The translations under genes and the position numbers were made by a program. This document shows positions 1 through 8,523 of a stretch of 64,000 nucleotides of DNA, in pieces. The notes beneath the pieces were generated by a model that searched no databases, was not told the origin of the DNA, and saw only the letters and a program-made list of their open reading frames with translations. The stretch spans positions 2,751,501-2,815,500 of the forward strand of contig NZ_CP031455.1 of assembly GCF_003391135.1 (NCBI RefSeq), written 5' to 3'. Source of the DNA: Streptoverticillium olivoreticuli subsp. olivoreticuli. GTDB lineage: Bacteria; Actinomycetota; Actinomycetes; Streptomycetales; Streptomycetaceae. Positions within the stretch are counted from its first letter, which is position 1; every line of letters begins with the position of its first letter.

Positions 1-19
1 CCTCGAACCCCCCGCGCGG

Positions 20-1078
20 CTACGCCAGTCCGGCGCGCTCCAGGGCGGTGACTCCGGCGCGCAGGCTCGCGATCCGCTCGTCCAGGGTGAAGCCCGCGGG
101 GGCCAGCGACAGGGTGGTCACCCCGGCGTCGGCGTAGGCCTGCATGCGGTCGGAGATGCGCTCGACGGGCCCGAGCAGGGTGGTGGAGTCGATCAGCTCG
201 CGCGGGACGGCCGCGGCGGCGCCCTCCTTGTCCCCGGAGAGGTACTTCTCCTGGATCTCGGCGGCGGCCTTCTCGTAACCCATGCGCTGGGCAAGCTTGT
301 TGTAGAAGTTCTGCTTGGCGCTGCCCATGCCGCCGACGTAGAGGGCGGTGTAGGGGCGGAAGAGGTCGGCGAGTGCACCGACGTCGTCGCCGACGGCCAT
401 GGGGACGGTCGGGGCCAGGTCGAAGCCGTCGAGGTCCTTGCCGACCTTGGCGCGGCCCGCGCGGAGCGCGCCCAGGGTGGTCTCCTCGGCGTGCTCGGGG
501 GCGAAGAAGACGACGAGGGCGCCGTCGGCGATCTCGCCGGTCTGCTCGAGGTTCTTGGGGCCGATGGCGGCGATGTAGAGCGGGATGCGCTCGCGCACGG
601 GGTGGACCGTGAGCTTGATGGGCTTGCCGGGGCCGCCGGGGAGCGGGAGGGTCCAGTGGTCCCCGTCGTGGGTGACGCGCTCGCGGGACATGGCCTTGCG
701 GACGATGTCGACGTATTCGCGGGTGCGGGCGAGCGGCTTGTCGAACTTCACGCCGTACCAGCCCTCGGAGACCTGCGGGCCGGAGACGCCGAGGCCGAGC
801 CGGAAGCGGCCGCCGGAGAGCGAGTCGAGGGTGGCGGCGGTCATCGCGGTCATCGTGGGCGTACGGGCCGGGATCTGGAAGATCGCCGAACCGATGTCGA
901 TCCGCTCGGTCTGCGCCGCGACCCAGGACAGGACGGTGGGCGCGTCGGAGCCGTACGCCTCGGCGGCCCAGCAGACCGCGTAGCCGAGGCGGTCCGCCTC
1001 GCGGGCGACCTCGAGGTTGTCGGCGTCCATCCCGGCTCCCCAGTAGCCGAGGTTGATCCCGAGCCTCATTCGACTCAT
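20..1078 (-). CDS. LLM-class F420-dependent oxidoreductase
   Basis: The 352-residue protein has the luciferase-like (alpha/beta)8 barrel of the F420-dependent oxidoreductases, which use reduced deazaflavin F420 as hydride carrier. The N-terminus (MRLGINLGYWGAG) and the central segment LSGGRFRLGLGVSGPQV are typical of actinobacterial members, and the length is usual. An ATG 18 bases upstream also exists, but AAGGGGA lies about 6 bases before the ATG of MSRMRL, so that start was chosen; the ATG three codons further in is also possible. The gene stands alone, divergent from the aldo/keto reductase. The substrate cannot be deduced from sequence. Confidence 0.9.
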   Translation of the reverse strand: MSRMRLGINLGYWGAGMDADNLEVAREADRLGYAVCWAAEAYGSDAPTVLSWVAAQTERIDIGSAIFQIPARTPTMTAMTAATLDSLSGGRFRLGLGVSGPQVSEGWYGVKFDKPLARTREYVDIVRKAMSRERVTHDGDHWTLPLPGGPGKPIKLTVHPVRERIPLYIAAIGPKNLEQTGEIADGALVVFFAPEHAEETTLGALRAGRAKVGKDLDGFDLAPTVPMAVGDDVGALADLFRPYTALYVGGMGSAKQNFYNKLAQRMGYEKAAAEIQEKYLSGDKEGAAAAVPRELIDSTTLLGPVERISDRMQAYADAGVTTLSLAPAGFTLDERIASLRAGVTALERAGLA

Positions 1079-1155
1079 GCCGGTCCCCTTACCCATCAGT
1101 AACGTCGTTGTTCCGGGGACTGTAGCGCGCCGGCCGGGGGTACGTCATCGGTGAG

Positions 1156-1188
1156 TTGTCCACAGGCCGCCGCGAGGAGTTGTCCACA
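1156..1188 (+). promoter_or_regulatory. Pair of DnaA boxes upstream of the aldo/keto reductase
   Basis: TTGTCCACA, the preferred DnaA box of Streptomyces, occurs perfectly at 1156-1164 and 1180-1188, in the same orientation and 24 bp apart. Each lies in an identical 15-bp context (GAGTTGTCCACAGGC). The pair sits between divergent genes, about 40-75 bp before the ATG at 1230. The sequence match is direct; DnaA binding is inferred. Confidence 0.6.
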
Positions 1189-1229
1189 GGCGGACACGGG
1201 CCGCGCCACGGCCAGTAATCTCAGCGCTC

Positions 1230-2213
1230 ATGGAGCAAAGGCATCTGGGCCGCACGGGCCTGCGGGTATCCCGGATCGGGCTGGGCACGCTCACCTGGGG
1301 GCGGGACACCGGCGAGGCCGACGCCGCCGACCAGCTCAAGACGTTCTGGGAGGCGGGCGGCACGCTCGTCGACACCGCGGACGTCTACGCGGACGGCGGC
1401 GCCGAGTATCTGCTCGGCCGGCTGATGGAGGATCTGGTTCCGCGCCGCGACCTGGTCATCGCGACCAAGTCCGGCAGCGTCCTCGACGCCGACCGGCGGT
1501 TCGACGGCTCGCGGGGCCATCTGCTCGACGCGCTCGACGCCTCCCTGGAGCGGCTCGGCACGGATCACGTCGACCTGTGGCAGCTCCACGCCTTCGATCC
1601 GTACACCCCTCTCGAGGAGACCCTGCAGGCGCTCGACATGGCCGTCAGCAGCGGGCGCGCCCGCTATGCCGGCGTCTGCGGCTTCTGCGGCTGGCAGCTC
1701 GCCAAGGCGGCCACCTGGCAGCTGGCCGCGCCCGGCGTCCGGACGCGGCTGGCCGGCACGCAGATGGAGTACTCACTGCTCCAGCGGGGCATCGAGCGCG
1801 AGGTGCTGCCCGCCGCGCTCGACCTCGGCATCGGGATCCTGCCGTCCTCGCCGCTCGGCCGGGGCGTGCTCACCGGCAAGTACCGCCACGCGACCCCCGC
1901 CGACTCCCGGGGCGCCTCCGAGCATCTGGCCCCCTTCGTCGCCCCGTATCTCGACGAGCCCGCGGGGCGCATCGTGGACGCCGTCACCACGGCGGCCGAC
2001 GGGCTCGCCACGACACCCCTGAAGGTGGCCCTGGCGTGGGTGCGGGACCGGCCGGGCGTGGTCGCCCCGATCATCGGCGCGCGCAACGAGCAGCAGCTCA
2101 GAGCGGCATTGTCAGTGGAAGCGCTTACGCTTCCGGACGAGATCTGCCAGGCGCTCGACGACGTGTCGGCCCCTGTGCACCGCTACCCCGATCAGGACTG
2201 GAGCACCCTGTGA
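1230..2213 (+). CDS. Aldo/keto reductase
   Basis: The 327-residue NADPH-dependent TIM-barrel oxidoreductase carries the family landmarks: RTGLRVSRIGLGT near the N-terminus, catalytic Asp and Tyr in DTADVY, Lys in ATKSG and His in QLHAFD. The NADPH-binding part ends with VVAPIIGARNEQQL. No Shine-Dalgarno sequence precedes the ATG, and TAATCT lies at 1216-1221, so a leaderless transcript is possible. The stop overlaps the GTG of the next gene by 4 bases, which implies translational coupling. The physiological carbonyl substrate is unknown. Confidence 0.93.
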   Translation: MEQRHLGRTGLRVSRIGLGTLTWGRDTGEADAADQLKTFWEAGGTLVDTADVYADGGAEYLLGRLMEDLVPRRDLVIATKSGSVLDADRRFDGSRGHLLDALDASLERLGTDHVDLWQLHAFDPYTPLEETLQALDMAVSSGRARYAGVCGFCGWQLAKAATWQLAAPGVRTRLAGTQMEYSLLQRGIEREVLPAALDLGIGILPSSPLGRGVLTGKYRHATPADSRGASEHLAPFVAPYLDEPAGRIVDAVTTAADGLATTPLKVALAWVRDRPGVVAPIIGARNEQQLRAALSVEALTLPDEICQALDDVSAPVHRYPDQDWSTL

Positions 2214-4570
2214 GCACCGACCCCCGCCCCGCCTCGCCGGACCCCCAGGGGGAGGAGCCCCTGGGGTCCCGTGGCACACCGTCACCCGACGCGGCTCCGG
2301 CTGACGCGGGTTCGGTCGACGCGGCTTCGGGGGACGCGGTCGCGGAGGACACCGCTTCGACGGACGCGGCACAGGAAGCGGAGGCGACGGGCGAGGGCGA
2401 GGCCGCCACCGCCGAGGCGCCCACCGAGAGTTCCGGCTCTGTCTCCGGCTCCGGCTCCGGCTCCGGCTCCGGTGAGACGCAGGGTGGCCCTGCCGCCGAC
2501 CCGGGGAAGCGGTCCGCCGTGGCCGAGGCGCTGGCCGCCGCGGTGCGCGCCGTGGAGAGCGGCGAGCGGTCGGCCGCCTCGTATTTCACCGAGCCGAGCC
2601 GTCCGGCGCCCGCCGCCCGCAAGCCCGCCGTCCCGGCCGCGGGCGCGTCCGCGGCGGGCCCCGCCGTCGCCCGGACCGCCGTCGCCGCCCCGCGCCGCCC
2701 CCTGTCGGACGCCGCACTCGCCGAGGGGCTCGGTGGCGTACGGGAGGTGCTCGCCGCCGGGGGTGCCCCGGAGCAGCTGGCCGCGCAGGCGATCGACGCT
2801 CTGGGCGAGCAGGCGGCCGCGGCCCTGCGGGAGGACCCCTGGCAGCTGCTGGCCGTCCAGGGCGTGCGCCCCGAGCAGGCCGACGGCTTCGCACGGGCGC
2901 TGCTGGGCGCCGAGTGCGGCCCCGGTGACGAGCGCCGGGCCGTGGCCCTGACCGTCTGGCTGCTGGAGCGCGCCGCGCTCGAAGGGCACACCGTGCTGGA
3001 GGCGACGACCCTGCGCGAGGCCCTCTCCCGGCACGCGGTGCCGGATCCGGACGAGGCGCTCCAGAGCGCCATCGCCGAGGGCGCGGTGCTGGTGTTCCAG
3101 GAGGCGCTGGAGACCCCGGCGACCGGTGCGCGGGGCGCGGGCGCGGGGACCGCCGAGGACGGCGAGGAGCCGGAGACGCCGGTCCGCGTGCTCCTGGGGC
3201 TGGACCGCTGCGCGATGGCGGAGGAGAGCCTCGCCGACGGCCTGACGCGGCTGATCAGCACGTTCGGGCCGCGCTCCGGGCCGGAGGGAGCCGGGGCCGA
3301 AGAGGAGCCCGTCCAGGCCGAGGACGAAGGCGGGAGCGAAAGCCTTACGGACGACACCGCGCCCCCTGCCGACCCCGCCGCCGCGGCCCGCCGCTGGGAG
3401 GCCCTCGCCGACGCCGCGTCGTCCGCCGACGCCTCGGCCTCCGCCAAGGAGTTGATCCGGGCCGTCGCCGGTGCCGGGCTGGTGACGCACAGCGGCGGGG
3501 AAGCCGCTCGTGCCGAGGTCGTCGCGCTGGTCGGCGCTGCGCGCGCCGTCGGGCTGCGGGCCTGGGCGGCCGTGCACGCCGAGAGCGGGAAGCAGCGGGC
3601 GCACGGCCCCGATGAGGCCGCGGCGGTGACCGTCGCCGGGCTGCTGTCCGGCCTGGAGGGTCCCGGCCGCGACGCCGACGGCTCGCTCGCCCTCGATGTG
3701 CTCGCCGTTCTGGACGCCCCCCAGCTCGACGTCGAGACGGCGGCCGTGCTCGTGGAGTCCCTGGCGGACGGCACCCGGCTGGTGCTGAGCGGCGACCCGG
3801 GCGTGCTGTGGTCGGCGGGCCCGGGCCGGGTCTTCGCCGATGTGGTGGCCGCCCAGGCGTGCCCCGCCGTCGTCTCGCGCACCCCGGACCCGGGCCCGAT
3901 CGGCGAGCTCGTGTCGGGCATCGGCATCGGCGAGTTGAACCAGGTGGCGGCCCCCGGCAAGGAGGTCGTGATCGTCCCGGTCCGGGACCCGGGCGAGGCC
4001 GTGCACCGCACGGTGCAGCTCGTCGCGGACTCCGTCCCCCGGGCCATCGGCGTGCCGGCCGAGCAGACCCAGGTCATCACGCCGGGCCACGGCGGCCCCG
4101 CGGGTACGCGCGCCCTCAACGCGGCGCTGAAGGAGCGGCTCAACCCCGGGCCCGGCCGGTTCGGCGGCTTCGACCCGGGCGACCGCGTGGCGTACGTCCC
4201 GGCCCCCGGCCGCATGCTCCCCGGCACCGTGGTCTCCGCGGACGCGGAGGGGCTGCGCCTGGACTGCGCGGGCACGCCCGTGGTCGTGCCCAAGGAGCTC
4301 GTCGGCCAAGCCGTGCGGCACGGCTGGGCCGTCACCGCCCACCAGGCGGTCGGGGCGCGGTGGCCCGCGGCCGTGGTCGTGCTGCCGGGCGACGCCGCCC
4401 GGACGCTGACGAGGTCGTGGGTCTACACGGCCTTCGGCAGGGCGGAGCGCCACCTGTCGGTGGTGCAGGGGGTGGACCAGGCGCTGCCCCGCGCCGTGGC
4501 CGAGGTCCCCGCGAAGGAGCGGACGACCCGGCTGAAGTCCCTGCTGCGCGCCCAGAACCAGCCCGCCTGA
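2210..4570 (+). CDS. RecD2-like helix-hairpin-helix protein with degenerate helicase motifs
   Basis: The 786-residue protein starts at a GTG overlapping the previous stop; the open frame further upstream lies over the aldo/keto reductase. Residues 1-170 are low-complexity Ser/Gly/Ala/Glu, including a run of Ser-Gly pairs. Next comes a helix-hairpin-helix region as in RecD2 helicases (DPWQLLAVQGVRPEQADGF), then a helicase-like half. The Walker A position reads LVTHSGGEAARAEV (about residues 424-437) with no GKT/S. The Walker B position reads LAVLDAPQLD instead of a DE box. The motif near residue 707 reads TAHQAVG where RecD2 has TxHKxQG. Fold homology therefore looks real while ATP hydrolysis looks lost. 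It is probably a DNA-binding or structural paralogue of RecD2. Confidence 0.8.
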   Translation: MSTDPRPASPDPQGEEPLGSRGTPSPDAAPADAGSVDAASGDAVAEDTASTDAAQEAEATGEGEAATAEAPTESSGSVSGSGSGSGSGETQGGPAADPGKRSAVAEALAAAVRAVESGERSAASYFTEPSRPAPAARKPAVPAAGASAAGPAVARTAVAAPRRPLSDAALAEGLGGVREVLAAGGAPEQLAAQAIDALGEQAAAALREDPWQLLAVQGVRPEQADGFARALLGAECGPGDERRAVALTVWLLERAALEGHTVLEATTLREALSRHAVPDPDEALQSAIAEGAVLVFQEALETPATGARGAGAGTAEDGEEPETPVRVLLGLDRCAMAEESLADGLTRLISTFGPRSGPEGAGAEEEPVQAEDEGGSESLTDDTAPPADPAAAARRWEALADAASSADASASAKELIRAVAGAGLVTHSGGEAARAEVVALVGAARAVGLRAWAAVHAESGKQRAHGPDEAAAVTVAGLLSGLEGPGRDADGSLALDVLAVLDAPQLDVETAAVLVESLADGTRLVLSGDPGVLWSAGPGRVFADVVAAQACPAVVSRTPDPGPIGELVSGIGIGELNQVAAPGKEVVIVPVRDPGEAVHRTVQLVADSVPRAIGVPAEQTQVITPGHGGPAGTRALNAALKERLNPGPGRFGGFDPGDRVAYVPAPGRMLPGTVVSADAEGLRLDCAGTPVVVPKELVGQAVRHGWAVTAHQAVGARWPAAVVVLPGDAARTLTRSWVYTAFGRAERHLSVVQGVDQALPRAVAEVPAKERTTRLKSLLRAQNQPA

Positions 4571-4581
4571 CCGGGGGCGTG

Positions 4582-4619
4582 CGTACGGGGTTCCGGGTGA
4601 GCGCCCGGAACCCCGTACG
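4582..4619. terminator. Bidirectional hairpin terminator
   Basis: A perfect 16-bp inverted repeat (4582-4597 with 4604-4619, loop TGAGCG) lies between two convergent genes ending at 4570 and 4641. It has no T-tract, as is common in Streptomyces. Confidence 0.75.
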
Positions 4620-4640
4620 GCACGCGGGGGTGTCCGCGGT

Positions 4641-5399
4641 TCAGCCCCGGGGCGCGGTCCCCCGGCCCGGTACGCCGCCGCCCTCGTCGTCGAGGGTGTC
4701 GTCGTCCAGAGCGTCCTCGTCCAGGGCGTCCTCGTCCAGGGCGTCCTCGTCGTCGAGGCCGTCCTCGTCCGGATCCGCCTCCTCGTCGAAGACGGCGCTG
4801 ACGTCGAAGCGGCAGATGACCCGCTGGGGGTCCGCCTGGTCGAAGGGGGCGCCCAGCCAGTCCCCCGGTTCCGCCGGGCGGTCGGCCGCGGCGACCCAGA
4901 GCGTGGAGTCGCCCTCCTCCAGGCCGAACTCCTTGTGCCGGGAGGCGATCTCATCCGGTTCGTACTCTCCGAAGAGCACACCGAGCGCGGCGTGCACACT
5001 GCTGCCGACGATGCCCGCCGTGCTGCCGGGGGTGTCCGCGTCGACGTCGGGGTCCAGGTCGGCGACCCGCTGGGCCTGGGCGAGCAGCCGCGGGGGCTCG
5101 ACCACCGCGTAGTCCCGGCGGATCAGGACGCTGAGCGCGCTCGGCTCCTCCGGCCCGGCATAGGCCGGCAGGGTGTCGTCGCCGGGGATCTCGAAGGGCG
5201 TGACCTCGTCATAGACGTCGTAGAGCAGCTCGTCGTACGCCTCGGCTGTCGCGGCCAGCTCGTTGAACGCGGCGTAGACGGCCGGATCGTCCTCCCCCGA
5301 CCGGCGTTCGACGGCGTCGAGGTGGCGGTCCAGCGCGGCTTTGACCGCCTCGGCGGCGGCGCGTACCTCGGCAGCGGATGGCTGCGCAGCATCAGACAT
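4641..5399 (-). CDS. Conserved hypothetical protein with acidic repeat tail
   Basis: This 252-residue protein starts at the ATG of MSDAAQPSAAE, because the codons upstream lie in a low-quality coding stretch. It has no recognisable enzyme motif. The main body is a mixed alpha/beta globular domain. The last 50 residues are dominated by repeated Asp-Glu-Asp-Ala-Leu units ending in Gly/Pro/Arg. The repeats come from a 15-bp DNA unit (gcgtcctcgtccagg) in tandem at 4711-4755, where slippage could change copy number. It is divergent from the DUF5703 gene with a 47-bp gap. Function is unknown; the tail could bind cations or basic partners. Confidence 0.75.
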   Translation of the reverse strand: MSDAAQPSAAEVRAAAEAVKAALDRHLDAVERRSGEDDPAVYAAFNELAATAEAYDELLYDVYDEVTPFEIPGDDTLPAYAGPEEPSALSVLIRRDYAVVEPPRLLAQAQRVADLDPDVDADTPGSTAGIVGSSVHAALGVLFGEYEPDEIASRHKEFGLEEGDSTLWVAAADRPAEPGDWLGAPFDQADPQRVICRFDVSAVFDEEADPDEDGLDDEDALDEDALDEDALDDDTLDDEGGGVPGRGTAPRG

Positions 5400-5446
5400 A
5401 GTGCAGACGCTATCCGCACCGGGCCGGTTCCCGCACAATAGATGCG

Positions 5447-5635
5447 ATGCCGGAATACGAATTCTGTGATGTGTATGTGCCGCGGGGTGTCTCCCGAGGG
5501 GCGACCACACGCTTGCTGACCGATCACGCCGAGTACGGACACTGGGAGTTGGACCGACTGCGTCTCTATCCCGACGGCAGCCGCAAGGTGCGGCTGCGCC
5601 GTCGGATCATCCGCCAACTGCGCGCGACGTGGTGA
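5447..5635 (+). CDS. DUF5703 family protein
   Basis: This 62-residue protein (starts MPEYEFCDVYVPRGVSR, ends RRRIIRQLRATW) matches the small DUF5703 family found almost universally next to this chaplin region in Streptomyces. It is hydrophilic and strongly basic at the C-terminus, with no membrane segment or signal peptide. It is single-gene transcribed and is followed directly by a strong hairpin. No function is established for the family as far as I know. Confidence 0.88.
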   Translation: MPEYEFCDVYVPRGVSRGATTRLLTDHAEYGHWELDRLRLYPDGSRKVRLRRRIIRQLRATW

Positions 5636-5643
5636 AGGCACGA

Positions 5644-5679
5644 ACGGAGCGGGCCCCGCTGCTGCGGGGCCCGCTCCGT
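5644..5679. terminator. Bidirectional hairpin terminator
   Basis: A perfect 16-bp stem (5644-5659 with 5664-5679) with TGCT loop lies between the convergent DUF5703 and chpC genes. It has no T-run. Confidence 0.8.
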
Positions 5680-5711
5680 GCTGAAGGTGCAGTCAGCCCT
5701 GTGTGCCCGGA

Positions 5712-6683
5712 TCAGTTCTGCGCGGAGCGCGCGCGGCGGTAGAGCACCGCGCCGCCGAGCAGCAGACCGGCGCTGGCGGCACCGGCCATTCCGAGCTGGC
5801 CCGCGCCGGTGTGCGCGAGCTGGGCGGCCTTGGTGACCGGGGCGGCGGCGACGTCGAGGACGCCGGCCTCCTTGCGCACCGACTTCACCGCGGTGGCCGG
5901 GGTGTGGTGACCGGCCGGGGTGAGGTGCGCCGGGTGCACGTCGGTCGGCTTGTGGCCGCCCGGGTGCTGGGCCGGACCGTGCTCGTCCGGCTTGTGGTCG
6001 CCGGGCGTGTGGTCGCCCGGCGTGTGGTCGGCCGGCGGCTTGTGGTCACCGGGGTGGTGGTCCCCGGGGTGGTGACCGGCCGGCGGCTTGTGGCCGTGGT
6101 CGTCGTCGCAGGGGGGCTGGTGCTCCCCCGGCTTGCCCGGCTCGTGCGGCGGCTTGTGCTCCCCGCCGTTGTCCCACCCACGGTGGTCGTGGCCACCGTT
6201 GTTGACGCAGTCGTTGCCGGTGGCGGAGTTGCCGACACCGACGACGTTGACGCTGTTGCCGCAGGCGTTGACCGGCACCTCCACGGGCACCTGCGCGGTG
6301 TTCCCGGAGATCACGCCGGGCGAACCGACGCTCGTCCCCTGGGCACCCGAGCCGCCGTGGCCGTTGTGCCCGCCCTTGCCGTGGTCGTGGTCACGGTCAC
6401 CGTGGCCGCTGCCTCCGTGGCCCTGGTGGCCGTGGCCGACCCCGCCGTTGAAGCAGCGGTTGCCCACAGCGGGGTTGAGAGCCCCGATCACGGTCACGGT
6501 GTTGCCACAGGCGTTGACCGGGATGTGCACGGGGACCTGCACGGTGTTGCCGGACACGACGCCCGGCGAGTTCACCGCGGCGCCACGGGCGCCGGAGTCC
6601 GCGCTGGCGATGCCACCGGTCATGGCGATGACACCGGTGGCAGCCGCCACACTGATCAGGCTCTTTTTGGTCACGTGTCGCAT
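5712..6683 (-). CDS. chpC: Long chaplin with two chaplin domains and sortase signal
   Basis: This is a 323-residue cell-wall-anchored chaplin. A Sec signal peptide is followed by chaplin domain 1 (SPGVVSGNTVQVPVHIPVN, two Cys) and domain 2 (SPGVISGNTAQVPVEVPVN, two Cys). A His/Pro/Asp/Gly-rich spacer (about 155-265) follows, with repeated PGDH and KPP units. The C-terminus is a sortase signal: LAHTG at 289-293, a hydrophobic segment, then RRAR. Long chaplins ChpA-C hold short chaplins on aerial hyphae, where amyloid-like assembly makes the surface hydrophobic. Adjacency to a ChpH-type short chaplin matches the S. coelicolor chpC-chpH pair. The spacer is unusually His-rich. Confidence 0.92.
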   Translation of the reverse strand: MRHVTKKSLISVAAATGVIAMTGGIASADSGARGAAVNSPGVVSGNTVQVPVHIPVNACGNTVTVIGALNPAVGNRCFNGGVGHGHQGHGGSGHGDRDHDHGKGGHNGHGGSGAQGTSVGSPGVISGNTAQVPVEVPVNACGNSVNVVGVGNSATGNDCVNNGGHDHRGWDNGGEHKPPHEPGKPGEHQPPCDDDHGHKPPAGHHPGDHHPGDHKPPADHTPGDHTPGDHKPDEHGPAQHPGGHKPTDVHPAHLTPAGHHTPATAVKSVRKEAGVLDVAAAPVTKAAQLAHTGAGQLGMAGAASAGLLLGGAVLYRRARSAQN

Positions 6684-6824
6684 GAGTTCTGTACTGCCTC
6701 TCTAGACCTTCTTGCGGGATGCGCACGGGATGAATACCCACGCGCGAAAGTCCAGCGGCCCCGGAGCGCGCGGATATGCGCACTCCGGAGCCGCCTTCAT
6801 ACCCTTACGGGTTGAGGCACAACG

Positions 6825-7058
6825 TCACTCGTTGACGCACTTGTTGCCAAAGGTGGGGTTCAGCAGCCCGACGACGTTGATCGAGTTGCCGCAGACGTTC
6901 AGCGGGACCTCGATGGGGGCCTGGATCACGTTGCCGGAGACGACGCCGGGCGAGTTCACCGCAGCGCCCTGGGCACCCGAGTCGGCAGCGGCCAGACCCG
7001 CACCCGCGAGCACGAGACCACCGGTGGCAGCCGCGGCAGCGGCAACCTTCTTGAGCAT
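6825..7058 (-). CDS. chpH: Short secreted chaplin, ChpH-type
   Basis: The 77-residue precursor has a signal peptide (MLKKVAAAAAATGG..., cleavage probably after AAAD/A-D) and one chaplin domain with SPGVVSGNVIQAPIEVP and VCGNSINVVGLLNPTFGN. The two Cys that form the intramolecular disulphide are present, which separates it from Cys-less ChpE. The mature peptide self-assembles into amyloid-like fibrils on aerial structures. An AGGAGG-type ribosome site lies just before the ATG. The gene lies 141 bp upstream of chpC on the same strand; independent promoters are likely because both are developmentally regulated in known species. Confidence 0.93.
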   Translation of the reverse strand: MLKKVAAAAAATGGLVLAGAGLAAADSGAQGAAVNSPGVVSGNVIQAPIEVPLNVCGNSINVVGLLNPTFGNKCVNE

Positions 7059-7188
7059 TGGTTCCTCCTTGTTGGCAATGCGGTCCCAGCCGCGGACCGC
7101 ACACCTGTAACGACGAGGAGGTAATCGGGCTACGCAACCCTATGATCGTTCACACTTTTCGGTTAACTCAGCACAGATTTGCGAGGTT

Positions 7189-8523
7189 TCAGCACTCGTC
7201 GAGGAATCGGTCGAGCACCCGTGCCCCGAATTTCAGGCCCTCCAGCGGCACTCGCTCGTCCACGCCGTGGAACATTCCCGCGAAGTCCAGCTCCGGCGGC
7301 AGTTGGAGCGGGGCGAACCCGAAGCCCCGGATGCCGAGGTCGTCGAACGACTTGGCATCGGTGCCGCCCGAGAGCATGTACGGAACGGCACGCGCGATCG
7401 GATCGTGGGCGCGCAGCGCCGTCTGCATGGCGTCGACCAGGGCGCCGTCGAAGCTCGTCTCCAGCGCCTTGTCCGCGTGCACGTCCTCGCGCTTGACCCG
7501 CGGCCCCAGGATCCGGTCGAGGTCGGCGAGGAACTCCTCCTCGTAGCCCGGCAGGAAGCGCCCGTCGACATGCGCGGTGGCCTGGCCCGGGATCACGTTG
7601 ACCTTGTAGCCCGCGCCGAGCATCGTCGGGGCCGCGGTGTTCCGCAGGGTCGTGCCGATCATCTTGGCGATGCCGCCGAGCTTGGCCAGCGTGGTCTCCA
7701 TGTCCTCCGGGTCGAGCGGGGTGCCGAGCGCGTCGGACAGCTCGTCGAGGAAGGACCGCACGGTCTTGGTCACCCGGACCGGGAACTCGTGCCGCCCCAG
7801 CCGCCCGACCGCCTCGCACAGCTCCGTGATCGCGTTGTCGGTGTTGGTCATCGAACCGTGCCCCGCGGTGCCGTCCACGGTGAGCCGCATCCAGTGCATG
7901 CCCTTCTGGGCGGTCTCGACGAGATAGAGGCGCAGGTTCTCGTTGACCGTGAAGGAGAAGCCGCCGACCTCGCTGATCGCCTCGGTGACGCCCTCGAAGA
8001 GCCCGGGGTGGTTGTCGACCAGGTACCGGGCGCCGTGGGTGCCGCCGGCCTCCTCGTCGGCGAGGAAGGCGACCACGACGTCCCGCGGGGGCTTGCGCCC
8101 GGAGCGCATCCGGTCGCGGACGACCGCGAGCGTCATCGCGTCCATGTCCTTCATGTCGACCGCGCCGCGCCCCCACAGGCAGCCGTCCGCGATCTCGCCC
8201 GCGAAGGGGTGGTGGGTCCAGTCCTCGGCGTTGGCCGGCACGACGTCGGTGTGGCCGTGGATGAGCAGGGCGGGCCGCGACGGGTCCTCGCCCTCGATCC
8301 GGGCCACGGTCGAGGCCCGCCCCTTGTGGGACTCGAAGATCTGCGGCTCCAGCCCGACCTCGGCGAGCTTCTCCGCTACGTACTCGGCGGCGGCGCGCTC
8401 GCCCGGCCCGGAGTGGTCGCCGTAGTTGCTGGTGTCGATCCTGATCAGATCGCGGCACAGGTCGACGACCTCGTCCTCGGCGCTCCTGCCCGGCCCGTCG
8501 CCGACCGGCTTCGACTCGCTCAC
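7189..8523 (-). CDS. M20/M25/M40 family zinc metallopeptidase
   Basis: The 444-residue enzyme belongs to the dipeptidase/deacylase-type M20 family. Metal ligands and catalytic residues are seen in IHGHTDVVPAN (His, Asp) and LADEEAGGTHGA (Glu pair). A dimerisation domain with HGSMTN and a final metal His region complete the fold. The start is GTG (SESKPVGDG), preceded by AGAGGAGGCAGC; the longer open frame upstream overlaps the spacer before the tRNA and lacks a ribosome site. It is probably cytoplasmic and cleaves amide bonds of dipeptides or N-acyl amino acids. The natural substrate is unknown. Confidence 0.92.
   Translation of the reverse strand: MSESKPVGDGPGRSAEDEVVDLCRDLIRIDTSNYGDHSGPGERAAAEYVAEKLAEVGLEPQIFESHKGRASTVARIEGEDPSRPALLIHGHTDVVPANAEDWTHHPFAGEIADGCLWGRGAVDMKDMDAMTLAVVRDRMRSGRKPPRDVVVAFLADEEAGGTHGARYLVDNHPGLFEGVTEAISEVGGFSFTVNENLRLYLVETAQKGMHWMRLTVDGTAGHGSMTNTDNAITELCEAVGRLGRHEFPVRVTKTVRSFLDELSDALGTPLDPEDMETTLAKLGGIAKMIGTTLRNTAAPTMLGAGYKVNVIPGQATAHVDGRFLPGYEEEFLADLDRILGPRVKREDVHADKALETSFDGALVDAMQTALRAHDPIARAVPYMLSGGTDAKSFDDLGIRGFGFAPLQLPPELDFAGMFHGVDERVPLEGLKFGARVLDRFLDEC

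Noticed and set aside
1156..1188. Origin of replication
   Set aside because: Only two DnaA boxes, no AT-rich unwinding region and no dnaA/dnaN/gyrB nearby; oriC of Streptomyces has many more boxes.
2100..2125. AAGCGCTT site within the aldo/keto reductase as a third TetR operator
   Set aside because: It lies inside a coding region, shares only the 8-bp core with the 14-bp element and is not near a promoter.
2125..4999. Long open frames antisense to the RecD2-like gene and to most other genes
   Set aside because: In DNA of this GC content, frames opposite real genes stay open by chance; their codon third positions are not GC-biased in the expected way, they lack family motifs and ribosome sites.
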